Positions 12,011 to 24,010 of a stretch of DNA of 64,000 nt are shown here, piece after piece (position 1 is the first letter of the stretch; each line of letters starts with the position of its first letter). The notes beneath the pieces are model-generated. The model was not told the origin of the DNA. It did no database searches and saw only the letters and a program-made list of their open reading frames with translations. The translations under genes were made by a program, and so were the position numbers. Source of the stretch: Megachile rotundata. Taxonomy: Eukaryota; Arthropoda; Insecta; Hymenoptera; Megachilidae. The DNA is taken from assembly GCF_050947335.1 (NCBI RefSeq), contig NC_134989.1, forward strand, positions 4,271,501 to 4,335,500, in the 5' to 3' direction.

Positions 12011-13054
12011 AATCTACCAAATATTAGTCAACTCTCAGTCATTTTATGCATCACCGTAAAACATCCCGTTATCAAATTTTCAACTGTTATATTGACAACA
12101 ACAACGTTAAACTCATGTAATGCATCTCTAGAACACAACACACGTCGAATGCTAGGAAAAGTGGATCAAACTAAAGCCGTTCTAATTCGAACTGCGTTGT
12201 CAAAAAAGGAAGTTAAATTTCACACCGACGTAAAATTTCAATGGGGTAGTTAATAGGAAAACTTCAAGGAGATATTAGTATCATTTACAGGGGCAGAATA
12301 ATAAACGGACGAACTCTGTTTTAACTGACCTCCTTCATCTTTCCTTTCGTAACAAACGAATCCGCCCTTTACATCGAAGTACTTCCTTCTTTGCATTTAA
12401 TGCATTTAGATTTCGTTGTCGGAACTATTTCGAAACTATGGTTTAAATTCGTAAATTACACGCTAAGCGTTTCGGGCAGGATGATTAATGTGGTTGCCTC
12501 TCATAAATTGCGAATTGATCGGAGAGGCGTGAATGATGAGATTACACCGGTAACGAGTAGAATATACTCGATGTAGCAGTGAATTTCTTCAAAGGAGAAA
12601 CGCAATAATCCATCTTCAGTTCTAAGGTTGAGCTAATACATGCTCGACGACATTGACGTGCCGACGAAGTTTAATTTATTGATTCGAGGCTGCTGTTTGA
12701 ATTATTGCGACAAGAAATTCGGTGTATTGCATGGTTTCTGTATATTCGGCAGTGCGCGTGTTTGTTCCCGAAAAGTTTACTTGAACGCAGGTGTTGCTCG
12801 ACGCAATAAATCAAATGCCATTGTAGTGTGGGATTTAATTAATTGCAAAGAGTTGCAAAGCAACGGTATTAAATTAAACATCGATTTGTTGCACTCATTT
12901 ACGAATTTATTAACTGCATAGCTGCCCAATAATTAATTAACTGACTACATATTTCAAATTCTTTTATAGGAACTTTTCTATAATATTGGTTTGCGATAAT
13001 TTGTAAAATTAATTTGTACGAATTTTTTTAATAGCGTTAATATTATTAGATATA
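12011..13054. other. AT-rich sequence with weak islet, no gene seen
   Basis: Moderately GC-richer DNA at 12120-12900 holds open frames of 61 codons (12391-12576 +) and 93 codons (12640-12921 +) with no domain or recognisable family. Nothing else is evident. Confidence 0.45.
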
Positions 13055-13545
13055 TCATAGTAATCTGGTCTATGACAAAACGTAAATTAGTAATACATTT
13101 TATTTTAATCATTGATAAACTAATAAATGTAAGTGGATGTAGTAACTAATGTTAATGACATGTGCAGTGATCTGGACTTTAACCCATCATAACACAATTG
13201 TGCATTTATTAACAAATTTTGAATAAACTCAAAAAATGTGAACCCATTATTGTTGCTGTTAAATATAACAATTTTTACTGCAAATTAACCTGAGCAAGTT
13301 GTACATTTCTTTGAAAAATTTTAATAAACTAATGAAGAAAAATGGACCTGTTAATTAGTGTTAAAAGTATATAAATTAATTTGGACTTTAATCTACCTTA
13401 ACCTAGTTGTGCACTTCTTAAACAATTTTTAATGAACTCATGAAGAATAATGAACCCATTATTTATTGTTACTGTTAGACATAGTAATCTGAATGGTACT
13501 TAACATTTATTATTAAAAAATTTTTAATAAATCTGGAAAGAATGA
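13055..13545. repeat. Diverged tandem repeat, about 105-bp unit, 4-5 copies
   Basis: Landmarks recur in order: an AGTAATCTGG or TTGGACTTTAA start, a TAACCTRRTTGTGCA-like middle, and ATTTTTAATAAACTCATGAA near the end. Starts fall near 13060, 13170, 13266, 13380 and 13482. Copies are heavily diverged with small indels. Confidence 0.6.
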
Positions 13546-15119
13546 ATCAATACGCAAAGTTAATAAAATCAATTCTATGTCAAAGAATCTTAAAATTAAT
13601 TGTTGATTTGTTAATTTATTGATCTTTTTTATATTCAAATACGAAATAGGTTCAATTTAAACATATAATAAGAATTGCAATACTGAAATGGCTGTTTACT
13701 TAGAACCTGTCAATTCTATAGAAGAAAGTTCTTGAAGGATCATTACCTATAGTGATATTATTCTTGCTTGACAATTTACATTATCAAAAGAAAATGGCTT
13801 TCTTGAACAGATTTTTACGATCACAAGCACTTCCAGTTAGAACGGAACGACAACCATTTATCAAACATTATCAAACATTTTTTATTCCAGAATTAGTGAA
13901 ATAGTATGTTAAATAAACGTGTAATTATTGTATAATTAAATAATTTTTATATCTATGCGCTTTACCAACGATTTTAATAAAATTATATAAAAGGAGTTTC
14001 AAAATTATTTCAAAATGTCATCATGAATATTAAAATTACGTTAATAAATCTATATGCGGAATAATAATAGATGTTGATTATAGAAACTACGAATAATTAT
14101 AAATTCATACATCACTGATTCCACAAATTGTGAATGTTTACACAATTATAACCTATAGTGGATTCAAATGTATTGTTACAGTAATTGCAATATTTTGTAT
14201 TGTTTCATTAGTTGCAATAATTGCAATTGACAAAACGGGTCACATTTTACTGGAAATAAATAACCACAAGCCATTAATAATTATAGTGACATTAGAATAA
14301 TATATAAATACATAATATATTAAAATTCGTAAAAAAATATAATCCTACAAAATATACATAAAATTTGAGAAAGATCAAAATAAATGATTAAAACGTCTTA
14401 ATAACAGAAACCAAATTTAACTTTTCTTACGATTTTGTTATAATTGCTCGAATGATGATATAAGAAAGAAATTGAACATTGTTTGATAATAATAAGTAAT
14501 CGACAACTTATATCTGTACTTTTAATTTTCTGCTAATCTTTTCTTGCGATGAAAATTTTTTTCCGGTATTAAATCCGAAAGTTTAATCTCCAGCGGATAT
14601 TTCAGCACGTAATGAATACGAAACTTGTCTCCCTTTCCAACGAAACTTTTCACAAAATAAAACTAAGCGAGCGGTCCTTACGAGTCGAAAAAAAAAATTG
14701 AGAAATTAATTATTTCCCGCGGCGAACCCTTGTCCTTTGCCACGCAACAAGAGCTTTTGCACAATCTCTGAAGCTCTGGAATTTAATAATATATTTATTA
14801 GCCGAGTATCATTAATCTTTCTGACATGTATTGGCGTTCACCTCGGGCCTATATTCTTTCACCACGAGCACTCGCTTTTCTTCTCTTTCGACCAAGCTCG
14901 CTCGCCATCTCGAATCTTTTTCCATATTGAAAATTCCAGCAAAAATTGGTTAATATCTCTTTTCTCGACATGGTTAGAGATGTGGCAGGATATTTTTTTA
15001 CAAAATTAGTTCGTGATATTTTGCAAAATTAGTTGGTACTCATTTTTTATTAAGTAGAAACTAAGTCACTAATGAATACTAGCTAGTAAAAGATGACTGT
15101 AATAGATAAAATTTCTACA
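13546..15119. other. AT-rich sequence, nothing identified
   Basis: Mostly AT-rich DNA. A slightly GC-richer patch at 14560-14960 holds a 90-codon frame (14737-15009 +) without recognisable features. No element ends or RNA genes were found. Confidence 0.5.
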
Positions 15120-15370
15120 TTCCTATTTTTTTTCTAAATTCCTAAATTCTTGAATTTCTACATTTTTAAATTTCTGAATTTCCGAATTTTCAAATTTCCA
15201 AAATTCCGAATTTCAAGTGTCTCAATTCAGTTTTTAAAATTTCTGAATTTTCAGGAGAATTTAATTTTCAATTTCCCAAATTCTCAAGTTTGTAATATTT
15301 AGATTTGCAAGGTACCAACTTTCAAAATTTCTATTTGAAAATTTATAAATGCGAAAATTTAATCATTTGG
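15120..15370. repeat. Degenerate 8-bp tandem repeat, C-type strand
   Basis: AATTTCTA, AATTTTCA and AATTTCCA-like octamers fill the stretch. The block is short and more decayed than that at 11460-12010. Confidence 0.65.
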
Positions 15371-16159
15371 AAAATCGGAAACGAGAATATATTACTCAAT
15401 ATACTATTATTATCATTTATTTGCCTTTAACTATAGTAGTCATTTAAATATAAATGAACCTATAACCCATAAGTACCATTATGAGTGACATAGAAATGTG
15501 GAATATGATTATACAGCTCCCTATACCTTTTGTAATAGCTCTATTCCACAAATACCAGTCTATATTACATAGATTGTACGGTTATAAGTGGTTATAGCTG
15601 GTTTTATGGATACAAACAACATATAGTATTTATGCTGGTCAAATTATTATATTAAAGAGATTTGTTTGCAAAAATATGTGACGGGGTTTTAATCCGTTTA
15701 ACAATGTTATTCATAATACTTGATAATAGTTGATATTTTGCAGAATAAAAGATAGGCGTAGATATATTTTAAGTATATTGTGTTTCGCATCTTTGTTTGT
15801 GGCTGGATAAAAGCCTTGACTTCAATTTAAGCGACATTATACTCGATAGTTACTAGATTTTTATTTAGGAGTATAAATATATTAAATAGTTATATCTTCT
15901 TGTATAATATAATGTTTGACTTATGTTTAAAAATTCAATTTGTAACTTTAATTACATGTACTATTGCGAACGGCGTATTATAAAAATCGTATACAATGTA
16001 TCGTTTCATATAATACACCAATTGCAAAAAGCCGAATATCAATAAGCATTTCCATATTGTACATTCGCAAGTATCTCAATAAATACAACGACGTGCGTCT
16101 CAAATGCAAATATCACACTTCAAAGGGCTAAAAAGTAACAAAGTATAAAATACATTAAA
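15371..16159. other. AT-rich sequence, nothing identified
   Basis: Rich in TATA and TTTATA runs. No frame, repeat unit or RNA gene could be supported. Confidence 0.5.
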
Positions 16160-16447
16160 TTTAACAAAACATAAAATATGTACTGTAGAATATTTTTAAT
16201 ATATGGAATGATTAATGTAGTTTATTTAACAAAATATAATTAAATGTAATTAATTCATTGCAACACTAATAGAATCTCAATGTTATAAATCACAAATCTC
16301 ACGGTCTTGCTTTCTCACAAAGCAATGAGTACTTCGCTTTGCTCCGAAAACATTCGGTCACATCGAAAAGACAATCTTTTATATGATGTCTTCATATCAT
16401 GCACCCATGCCACTCATACAATTACATAGTACACACACACACCATAC
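16160..16447 (+). repeat. Dispersed repeat, copy 1 (partner at 47062-47375)
   Basis: About 240 bases from ATGGAATGATTAATGTAG (about 16204) to the (AC)n at 16432-16441 match the reverse complement of 47062-47345 at roughly 90% by eye. They share CTCACGGTCTTGCTTTCTCA and the CATGCACCCATGCCACTC block. The match continues more weakly to about 16160. The microsatellite at one end is reminiscent of a SINE or other retroposon tail, but no pol III boxes or tRNA-like head were recognised. A DNA-transposon fragment is equally possible. Confidence 0.65.
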
Positions 16448-17384
16448 TATACTATAAAAATAATATACTTTATCACTACGATAAGAATACCCGTTCCACT
16501 CCATCTTAAAGTCATAAAATATTTAATTATAATACTACAGTCATAAAATAACATCATATAATAATTTGGCCATCTACTGCACGTCTATTGTTGTTGAGCG
16601 ACATAACCTAACACTAAGCTTCCTCAGTAACATACACATTGTCGCAGCATCCCTGACGTTTATAGGCGCGAAAACGAGCAACGTTTAGCATCCAACGCGA
16701 TGAAATATGTCTCCGTATGATTTATAGTCGGCTGTTCTCGAAGAAGTAGTTATTGAAGGTCCGCAAGTTCCTTCCACAAATCGATCAGGCAGACTGTAAT
16801 CGGGTTGCAGACACGGTTAGTGAATTGTGGCCAACCGATAGCATGAATCATGACCGGTAATTTCACAGCCACGTAGACGAGGCGGTGCCATCGGGTGTCG
16901 TAATTCAAAATTATAAGCGGCGAACGGGCCGAAATCTGGGACCTGATCCACACGCGTCTCGACGCGTCGCGTCGTCATCGTGATGCTCCTGATCGAACGA
17001 AAGCCGCATCGCGAGACACCCCGGTGGGATCCCTTTCGACGTGTTCGCGTTAATCACCCAAGTTTCCTAATTAACAACAATCCAACCTTTGACGCGTACC
17101 TTTCGTTCTCCCACGATACTAATTCTCGCTGGTATCGTGCTTTAACTAAACTACCAGCTGCTCTTTGTTTCCTGAATAATGGAACCAGGCTCTCGTTCTT
17201 TACTTTTCCGGTTTCGTTTATTGCATTAAACCGTTGATTGTGGATTAGAAAGAAAATATTGTTCTTTGCTCTCTAAATATTGAATTTGTATTAAAATCGT
17301 AATATATTGATACAGGTCGGATGGAATCTAGCTTTAATACGAAAAATATGGCAAACAGAAGAATTGTGGTGATTCTTATGAATT
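16448..17384. other. CpG-containing islet, no gene assigned
   Basis: 16600-17240 is clearly GC-richer, with CGACGCGTCGCGTCG-type CpG runs around 16955-16975. Open frames lie at 16750-16953 (-) and 16980-17237 (+), neither with a recognisable domain. It could be a regulatory island or decayed exon. Confidence 0.45.
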
Positions 17385-18200
17385 TTATGAATTTTTTATA
17401 AATTTAATGATTTTGAAGAATTTTATAATTTGTGAATTTGGAGGTTGGTTAAGGATTTGCGAACACAGAGATTTGGAGCCATCGGAATTAACAGACTAGG
17501 AATTTGATTAACTAAAAGTTGCAGGTCGTACGAATTTTGCAATCTAGGAATTATGGAATTTGGGATTCTAGAAATTTGGGACTATTATGATTATGAACTA
17601 TAGGGAGTTTCGGACATAGGGATTTTAAAACATAGAGATGTTCAGATATAAGGATTTTTGAGTATGGGGATTTTAAGAGACAAGGATTTTCGTACATAGG
17701 GATTTTGGAATATGGGAATTTCAAGAGCTAGGAAATTCTGGGTCTAGGAATTTTCAGATTTAGGGATTTTTGAATATGGGGATTTCGAGAGCTAGGAAAT
17801 TCTGAGTCTAGGGATTTTTGGGTCTAGGAATTTTGGGACCTGGCGACTTCGGTATATAGGGATTTCGATATTTCGGGGTATAGGGATTTTTAGATATTCA
17901 GATGTCGGGACCAAAGGGTTTCGAGATCTAGTTTTTGCAACATAGAAATTTCTAAATCTAACGATTTCAGGGTCGAATTATTGAAATTCCAGCATATAAA
18001 TGTTTTAACGTTTATGTATTTTTTGGTTCTAGAACTTCGAAATCTACTGATTTGTTAGTTTTGTAATTTCTGTACCTAGTGATCTCAAGATCTAGGATTT
18101 CAGAAACTTTGGAATTAATGACTCTCTGAATCTATTAATTTAAAACTGTATGAATTTAAAGATTTAGAAAAGTAAATATCTGAAATATGAAATTTCATAT
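17385..18200. repeat. Degenerate 8-bp tandem repeat, G-type strand, with 16-bp sub-phase
   Basis: Octamers such as GGATTTTG, GAATATGG, GAATTTCA, AGAGCTAG and GAAATTCT hold phase from about 17580 to 17960. Between about 17690 and 17850 units alternate in a partly 16-bp pattern, with GAGCTAGGAAATTCTG occurring twice. This is one of the best preserved of the degenerate blocks. Confidence 0.75.
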
Positions 18201-19589
18201 TTTTAAATTTTGTTTGCAATCACCTCTTATTGGTATAATACATAATCTAAGTGCAATTTCTATTGACACAAATACTATAAATTAATGAAATATCTTAATT
18301 TTTGCTTTAACATTGTTTGGAATTTAATATTGATCCCGTTTCGAGAGATTTCGCGATATTTGTCCGTACTCTATGAAATTCTCTTCGCGAATCCATCAGA
18401 AGCTGGCAGGTCGACACGCGGACACATTTAGCGAGTTACAACCACGACAGAATGATTCACGAGCGACGATTTCGATCACCACTGGCTGACTTGTTAGTCC
18501 GTTTGCAAAACTAGTCTACAATTAGTCCTATTTCGCACACGATGCAGCATGATCACTCGCAATTACTTAGCAACATCGTTTAGGCTTAATGTTCACGGTC
18601 TGGTGTTGCTACTGAATAAACGATTCGTCCGTGTGATGTGATCTGGAATTTAGTTGACGAACTTGAATTCTGACTAAGGATTTTCGAAAATTGAATGGAT
18701 AAATGATATTATGTCTGAATATGATAAAAATCAAATTTCCTTACTTAACCGAATTTAATTTTGTATTTTCAGCCATGAAGAAATAACCATTACAATTTTA
18801 CAATGTAAAACCAGTTTTTATATCTTTATGCAGATGAAAGTTAATTGTATAAATTTATTCATAAATTATATAAACATATTCAAACATTATTCATTGAAAT
18901 ATTTTGTGAAATATTTAAACGTTTTGCTTATAAAATTTGTTGATTACAAAGGCGTTTAAATCGTATCTCCTTTAGCTAAATATCCTTGGACTTTAATTCT
19001 CATCAAGAGTAGTACCTCAGTTGTGTTTCTTGAGTCAACATTTAACTGCATTTTGTTGCTATTTGCGAAGCAATTAGTGCAACTCGGGAAAGATCGAGTT
19101 CGGCAAATGGACTTTAAAACTGACTATTAGTTTGGTTGCAGTTAAAAACATCGCCTCTGGTACTGCGAGTTAAGCTAACTTTTAGTATTAAACCGCATAC
19201 ATAAAGTGATTATTATTCTTTTGCAGATAGATAATAGTTCCATAATTGTACTAAGGACAATTTGGTATTCGATGGAAGTTTAATTAACAGGTAAAATTTC
19301 ATACCACTGTGTTTTCATATATTTGTGTATAATACTTTATAACAGTTGTTATAAAATGTAAAAGTTGCAAAATGTAAAATTGTAGTTGTACATATTAATT
19401 TTTAAAGATTTAATGCTTTTAAATAAATTTTTGTCAAAATTCGTTATAAATTTTTTCTGAATTACTTGCTGCAATTGAATGTTGATACTTTCATGTTAAC
19501 GATGCAACTAATTAAATAATGAATCTCTGTCAATTTAATTTTAAGGAATATTTAAAATTTTATTTTGCTGTCATTTGTGTAAGGAATGC
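18201..19589. other. Islet at 18340-18660, otherwise AT-rich
   Basis: 18340-18660 is GC-richer with several CpG but no convincing frame. 18661-19589 is AT-rich and featureless by eye. Confidence 0.5.
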
Positions 19590-19740
19590 AACTGCATGCT
19601 TCGTGTGCGTTCGGGAAGATTCGGAGGAGTCCGTGCCGGTTCGGAACCGATTCGCGTTTGTGCAAAAACGTGTCCGTGTGTGCGAAGCGACCGTGTGCTG
19701 CAGAGCGTCGCGAATATAAAAAGGAATCGGTCGTAATCTG
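19590..19740 (+). promoter_or_regulatory. CpG-rich patch with TATA box, promoter-like
   Basis: A 150-base GC/CpG-rich patch, sharply bounded by AT-rich DNA, ends in GCGTCGCGAATATAAAAAGG with TATAAAAA at 19715-19722. A possible start region follows 25-30 bases later (TCGTAATCTGAG). This resembles a core promoter on the plus strand. No downstream exon was recognised, so it may be an orphan or mobile-element-derived promoter, or a coincidence. Confidence 0.3.
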
Positions 19741-20478
19741 AGTATGTTATCGAAATCTCGTAATGAAGCACATTAAATCACAACAATTTGAAATTAGCAA
19801 AAGATTTACTTTAGTTAACTATTTTGATTTTTTTATTATTTTACTTATCAATTGTATAGGTATAAACTCGATATATGTATACATAAATAGAAGTATACAT
19901 ACATATAAGAGATAATATAATGGAGTATAGTAAGAGAAATTAAAACAAAATGGCAGCATAAAAACGATCGTAGGCATACATAACCTAAAATACAATAATA
20001 TGTAAAAAAAATTATTTAAATAAGAATCATTCGTAAAATAATACACGTTGATCGTTATAGAGATTATATGTGACCAATGCTCCAAATTGAGTTAAATTAA
20101 TAGTTTACAGAAAAGGAAAACGAAATGAATTTTCGAGAGATCTTAATATGAAGTCAATAATATGTTGATAAATTAAAAGATGACATTGAAACATTTAATA
20201 CTCTTATTCTTAATAATCTATACTGCATCGTGTTCGACCAATAACGTTAATCTTCACTATGGCTATCAACGATCTAACAAAAGTATCCTTTTTAAGTCCA
20301 CAGACCCTCGAGAAAAAATAAATAAATAGTTGAAAATTGCAGCTGCTAACAGTACGAACGTTGAATAAAAGATCAGCAGCAATCATTATTGATCTTACAA
20401 TCGTGATTTCGATAAAATAAAGTTAAATTAAATTCTCGGTGAAAAATTCGTAGCAGTCCGTCGATATATCACCGAAGT
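19741..20478. other. AT-rich sequence, nothing identified
   Basis: AT-rich. An 88-codon minus-strand frame (19819-20085) is Y/F/I/L-rich, as expected by chance in such DNA. Confidence 0.5.
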
Positions 20479-20868
20479 TCAGTTGGAAAGAACGAAAAAA
20501 GAAAGTACATCCGTAAACGTTGACAGAAGTCGTCTCGGGCAACGGCTCACGGTAATTATTATTCGATCCAGGAAACTCTTTGCTAGCAAAATAAAATTCG
20601 AAAGTTTCCGGAGTTGGCTGGAACTCGATCTGAGCCTGCCACGTAGACGCAAAGAGGTCCTTAAATCTTGTTGGATCGCGACGTTTCGATCGATCAGCAT
20701 TTCAATCGACGCCTTCTTCTCCTGTGGCATCGTATCGCCGGCACATATTGGCCGAAATTCAATTTGAGTATCGAGTACTTGATCGACGTCTTCTGCACGT
20801 GTTTCTGAGAAGTTGCAGAAAATAGCAGCATCACAATTCCGATTGCAAATAAGATGCATAACTCTCAA
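20479..20868 (-). other. Open reading frame of 129 codons, coding status unclear
   Basis: This is the least chance-like frame in the window. Its first 80 or so residues are of mixed, charged composition, unlike the L/F/I-rich frames elsewhere. It lies in an islet of higher GC content. I do not recognise a family, signal peptide or domain. The last third looks noncoding, so if real it might be an exon ending near the middle. The opposite strand is also open (20483-20767 +), which weakens the case. I regard it as a candidate only. Confidence 0.2.
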
Positions 20869-21027
20869 CGATTTGAACTACCAAATTCATTTGCGCTCCT
20901 TCACATATTAATTACATTCTCATATTATTTAAATACATTAATTACATTTTTATTTCATTAAAATTCGTTAATTCTATTTTAATTTGAAACAATTTTCAAT
21001 GAACCGATGATTTTTATATGTATAATA

Positions 21028-21081
21028 GGGGGTTATGCCCCCTGGCCGCTTCGCGGCCCAACCCCCCAATGCGCTTCGCGC
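21028..21081. repeat. Cluster of GC-rich short hairpins
   Basis: Three perfect stem-loops lie side by side: GGGGG-TTATG-CCCCC (21028-21042), GGCCGC-TTC-GCGGCC (21044-21058) and GCGC-TTC-GCGC (21071-21081). They are embedded in AT-rich DNA, so the composition jump is abrupt. Such clusters are familiar from bacterial and some mobile DNA rather than insect exons. The origin here is unknown. Confidence 0.75.
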
Positions 21082-21144
21082 CTATTTCGTGTGAATGCGA
21101 TTCCAAAGTGACATGGTGGATGGACCGTGGACTGTGGAATGCAG

Positions 21145-21600
21145 AGGGTAGCGTTAGGCATGACAACATTACGCTATGATTTTATACTAGAGAGTATGCA
21201 GCGATGCAGCGTTACGCGTGACACAGTTACGATATGATTTCGTACTGTAGAGTGCGGAATAATCCTCAGAGCGTTACACGTGGTACCGTTACGTTATGAT
21301 TTTATACTATAGAAAATGATAGAGAATGATATCATACTCTCATACTCTAAAATCATAACGTAACGGTGTCACGCGTAACGCTGTCACGGTTATATTGTAC
21401 TCTATCATACTCTCTATAGTATAAAATCATAACGTAATGGTGTCACGGGTAACGCTGTCACGGTTAGGTTAGGTTAGGTTAGGTTAGCTTAGGTTAGTAA
21501 GTATTAAAGTGTTACGCGTGACATCGTTACGTTATGATTTTATACTATAGAAGATAGATATAGATTATAGAGTATGATAGAGTATGATATGTATATAAAT
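21145..21600. repeat. About 60-bp satellite units in both orientations
   Basis: The unit is near GCGTTACGCGTGACACCGTT followed by ACGTTATGATTTTATACTATAG and a GATAGAGTATGAT-like tail. Forward copies start near 21149, 21209, 21270 and 21507. Reverse copies lie near 21332-21390 and 21391-21460. The units turn over near 21330 (head to head) and are separated from the last forward copy by the TTAGG tract. Confidence 0.7.
21462..21497. repeat. Interstitial telomeric (TTAGG)n tract
   Basis: Seven pentamers GGTTA with one mismatch (C at 21488). TTAGG is the usual telomere repeat of many insects, including honey bees. It lies between inverted copies of the 60-bp satellite, so it looks like a buried telomeric or subtelomeric fragment rather than a chance run. 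Confidence 0.7.
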
Positions 21601-23402
21601 TCTGCTTTATTTCGTACTTGAATTAATGGCATACGGTAACGGTTGTAAGATTTTTAGGGGTTATATTATAACAGATTATAGCACGAGGTTATGTTGTTAA
21701 ATAGCTTTAGTAAAATGATATTCACGACTGCCCATTATGAACAATTAAAATTATTTTTACAACCTGTATCCATTATTGCTGATAAAAATGAATTTCCTTA
21801 ACTAACCATCATCGATGAAAATTTAATTTTATCATTATTCAGTACGAATGATTTCATTTAAAATTATTTTGCCATCAATAACCATTATCAAAAATCAGAA
21901 TTTTATTTTATTTTTGTATCGAATGTAATAATACACTTTTAAATATAAATAAAGATTATTTAAGTTTGCAATTTATAATTGAACTAAATTATTAATTTCA
22001 AGAATTCCTCACCAATAATTATTGCTTATTTATTACGCTAGTATATTTCACTTTGAAAACGAATTATGTAATTGCTGATATAGAATTTACGCCTTTCTCC
22101 TCTTCTCCACTTATCTTCGTAAATTTGTGTTGTAGTGAAGGTTTCATAAATTCGTGTTGCAAACTTAATACACGTACATGCAGGCGGAGACTTAATAAAC
22201 TCGTTTTAAAGAGCTTATTCCGGACGAAGTGTTCTTCCTTTGCATTTCTAAACAGTTCTGCTTGCCACGTTAATCCGTAGTACAAGTTTTAGAAAGTCGT
22301 AAATTAATCGCAACATGTACTCACTGAAATTCCTTGCTTTTCATTAAACGAACTGACAAGAGAACTACCATGTTGAAGTTTTCGAACTTCATGGAACTTA
22401 GGTCTTTATCATAATCATTTCTTCCTTTGAATACATTAACATTTGTTTCGCATTAATAGTCGAGTATTTTTACCCTTCACGTATTTTATACAATTAATTT
22501 TAATATTCCCATGGCTGCATACTTTTTGAAACCGAATATTCTTAGCGATAATAACAGTTTGATTAAATTAGTGAATTGTATGACAATATACATGCAGTAA
22601 ATATTCGATATCTGCAAATCTCACGGGTCTGAACTTTTGTTCCTATCGTATTGGTACTACATTGATTAATGTTTTACTGAATGTAGAAAAGGACAGTGAG
22701 TGAAGGATATCGAACGAAAAGAAATAATAACATATCGGTGGATAATCCTAATGTAAGAATAAAACTAGTTTCGATTTTTTTATATGAAACTTTTACTATT
22801 ATATTTTTTACAATTTCCTTTCTCAGTTTAAAATGAGACTATATACGTCGTAATTCGGAACATGTTTAATTGTAATTTCAAACGTTACGCTTACATCGGG
22901 GACTTTATTGAAATAAGTTATTGCAAGTAAAAATTATTCGAATTATGTCGTCTTTTGCCATACTTTAATCAGGAAAATGTCACAAATCTGTTGGTGAAAA
23001 TTCCATTCAAAAAAAGTAAAAAGTAAGAAAGTTTTGCAGTTTGATTAGTATTGTCCAACGGATATAAAAAAACCAGGTTCGTGGTAATTGACTTGTAATT
23101 GACAATTCACATTTCATTTACGATGGTCGTTACGAAACTGTTTCGATGCAGCCACACGCAGCATCCATTCACGAATAAAACATTATGCACTCTATAATGC
23201 AATACTGCATTTCAAAATAGTATATGGGACATTTACAGAACCCCATTACAGTTGATTACTGTAGTTTTTTCAAGTGAAAAAATTGTACTTGCTATTTGAT
23301 CACACATGAAGCGAAAATTGTTACGTTTGTAAATTTATGTTTCTGGTAATTTAGGTGATTCGAAATTTTGCAAGTTATATGTTCGAAAATTTTAAAATAC
23401 AG
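21601..23402. other. AT-rich sequence, nothing identified
   Basis: Small GC-richer patches at 22090-22290 and 23090-23180 have short open frames on both strands (22053-22280 +, 22064-22285 -) with no recognisable feature. The rest is AT-rich. Confidence 0.5.
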
Positions 23403-23860
23403 AAATTCAGAAAAATGGAAATGTAGAAAGGTAGAAAAATAAAAAAATGGAAACAGAAATAGAAGTAGAAATAAAATGGAAATAGCAATAAAAATAGCAG
23501 TAGAAATAGAAATAGAAATAGTAATAGAAATAGTAATAGAAATAGTAATAGAAATAGTAATAGAAATAGCAATAGAAATAGTAATAGAAATAGCAATAAA
23601 AATAGAAATAGAAATAGAAATAGAAATAGAAATAGAAATAGAAATAGAAATAGAAATAGAAATAGAAGTAGAAATAATATAGAAATAGCAATAGAAATAG
23701 CAATAGAAATAGCAATAGAAATAGCAAGAGAAATAGCAATAGAAATAGCAATAGAAATAGCAATAAAAATAGCAATAGAAATAGAAATAGAAATAGAAAT
23801 AGAAAAAGAAATAGGAATTGTAATACAAATAGAAATAGAAACAGAAATAGAAACTCTGTA
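23403..23860. repeat. (GAAATA)n hexanucleotide microsatellite with 12-bp higher order
   Basis: Runs of AGAAAT hexamers. Between about 23515 and 23590 units alternate as GTAATAGAAATA, at 23600-23670 they are pure GAAATA, and at 23685-23775 they alternate as GCAATAGAAATA. The absence of stop codons opens long frames on both strands (for example 23292-23828 -, 23375-23911 -, 23476-23682 +). These are artefacts of the repeat. Confidence 0.9.
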
Positions 23861-24010
23861 ATCTTTAAATTTTGCAATTTTAAACTTATGAAAATCCAGA
23901 AAATTTTGCAATATTAATATTTTGAAATTTTGAAATTTTTAATGTTTCAAATTAAGAAATTTTAAAATGTAGAAATGCAAATGTTTAAAAGTTTCGCAAA
24001 AGTTTTATTC
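23861..24010. repeat. Short degenerate repeat next to the hexamer array
   Basis: AAATTTTGAAATTTT-type sequence, G/A-type strand, directly following the hexamer microsatellite. It is similar in style to the 8-bp blocks but poorly phased. Confidence 0.45.

Noticed and set aside
23292..23911. Three overlapping minus-strand frames of 156-178 codons and one plus-strand frame
   Set aside because: They are translations of a hexanucleotide microsatellite without stop codons; the repetitive F/Y/L/I/S peptides differ only by frame.
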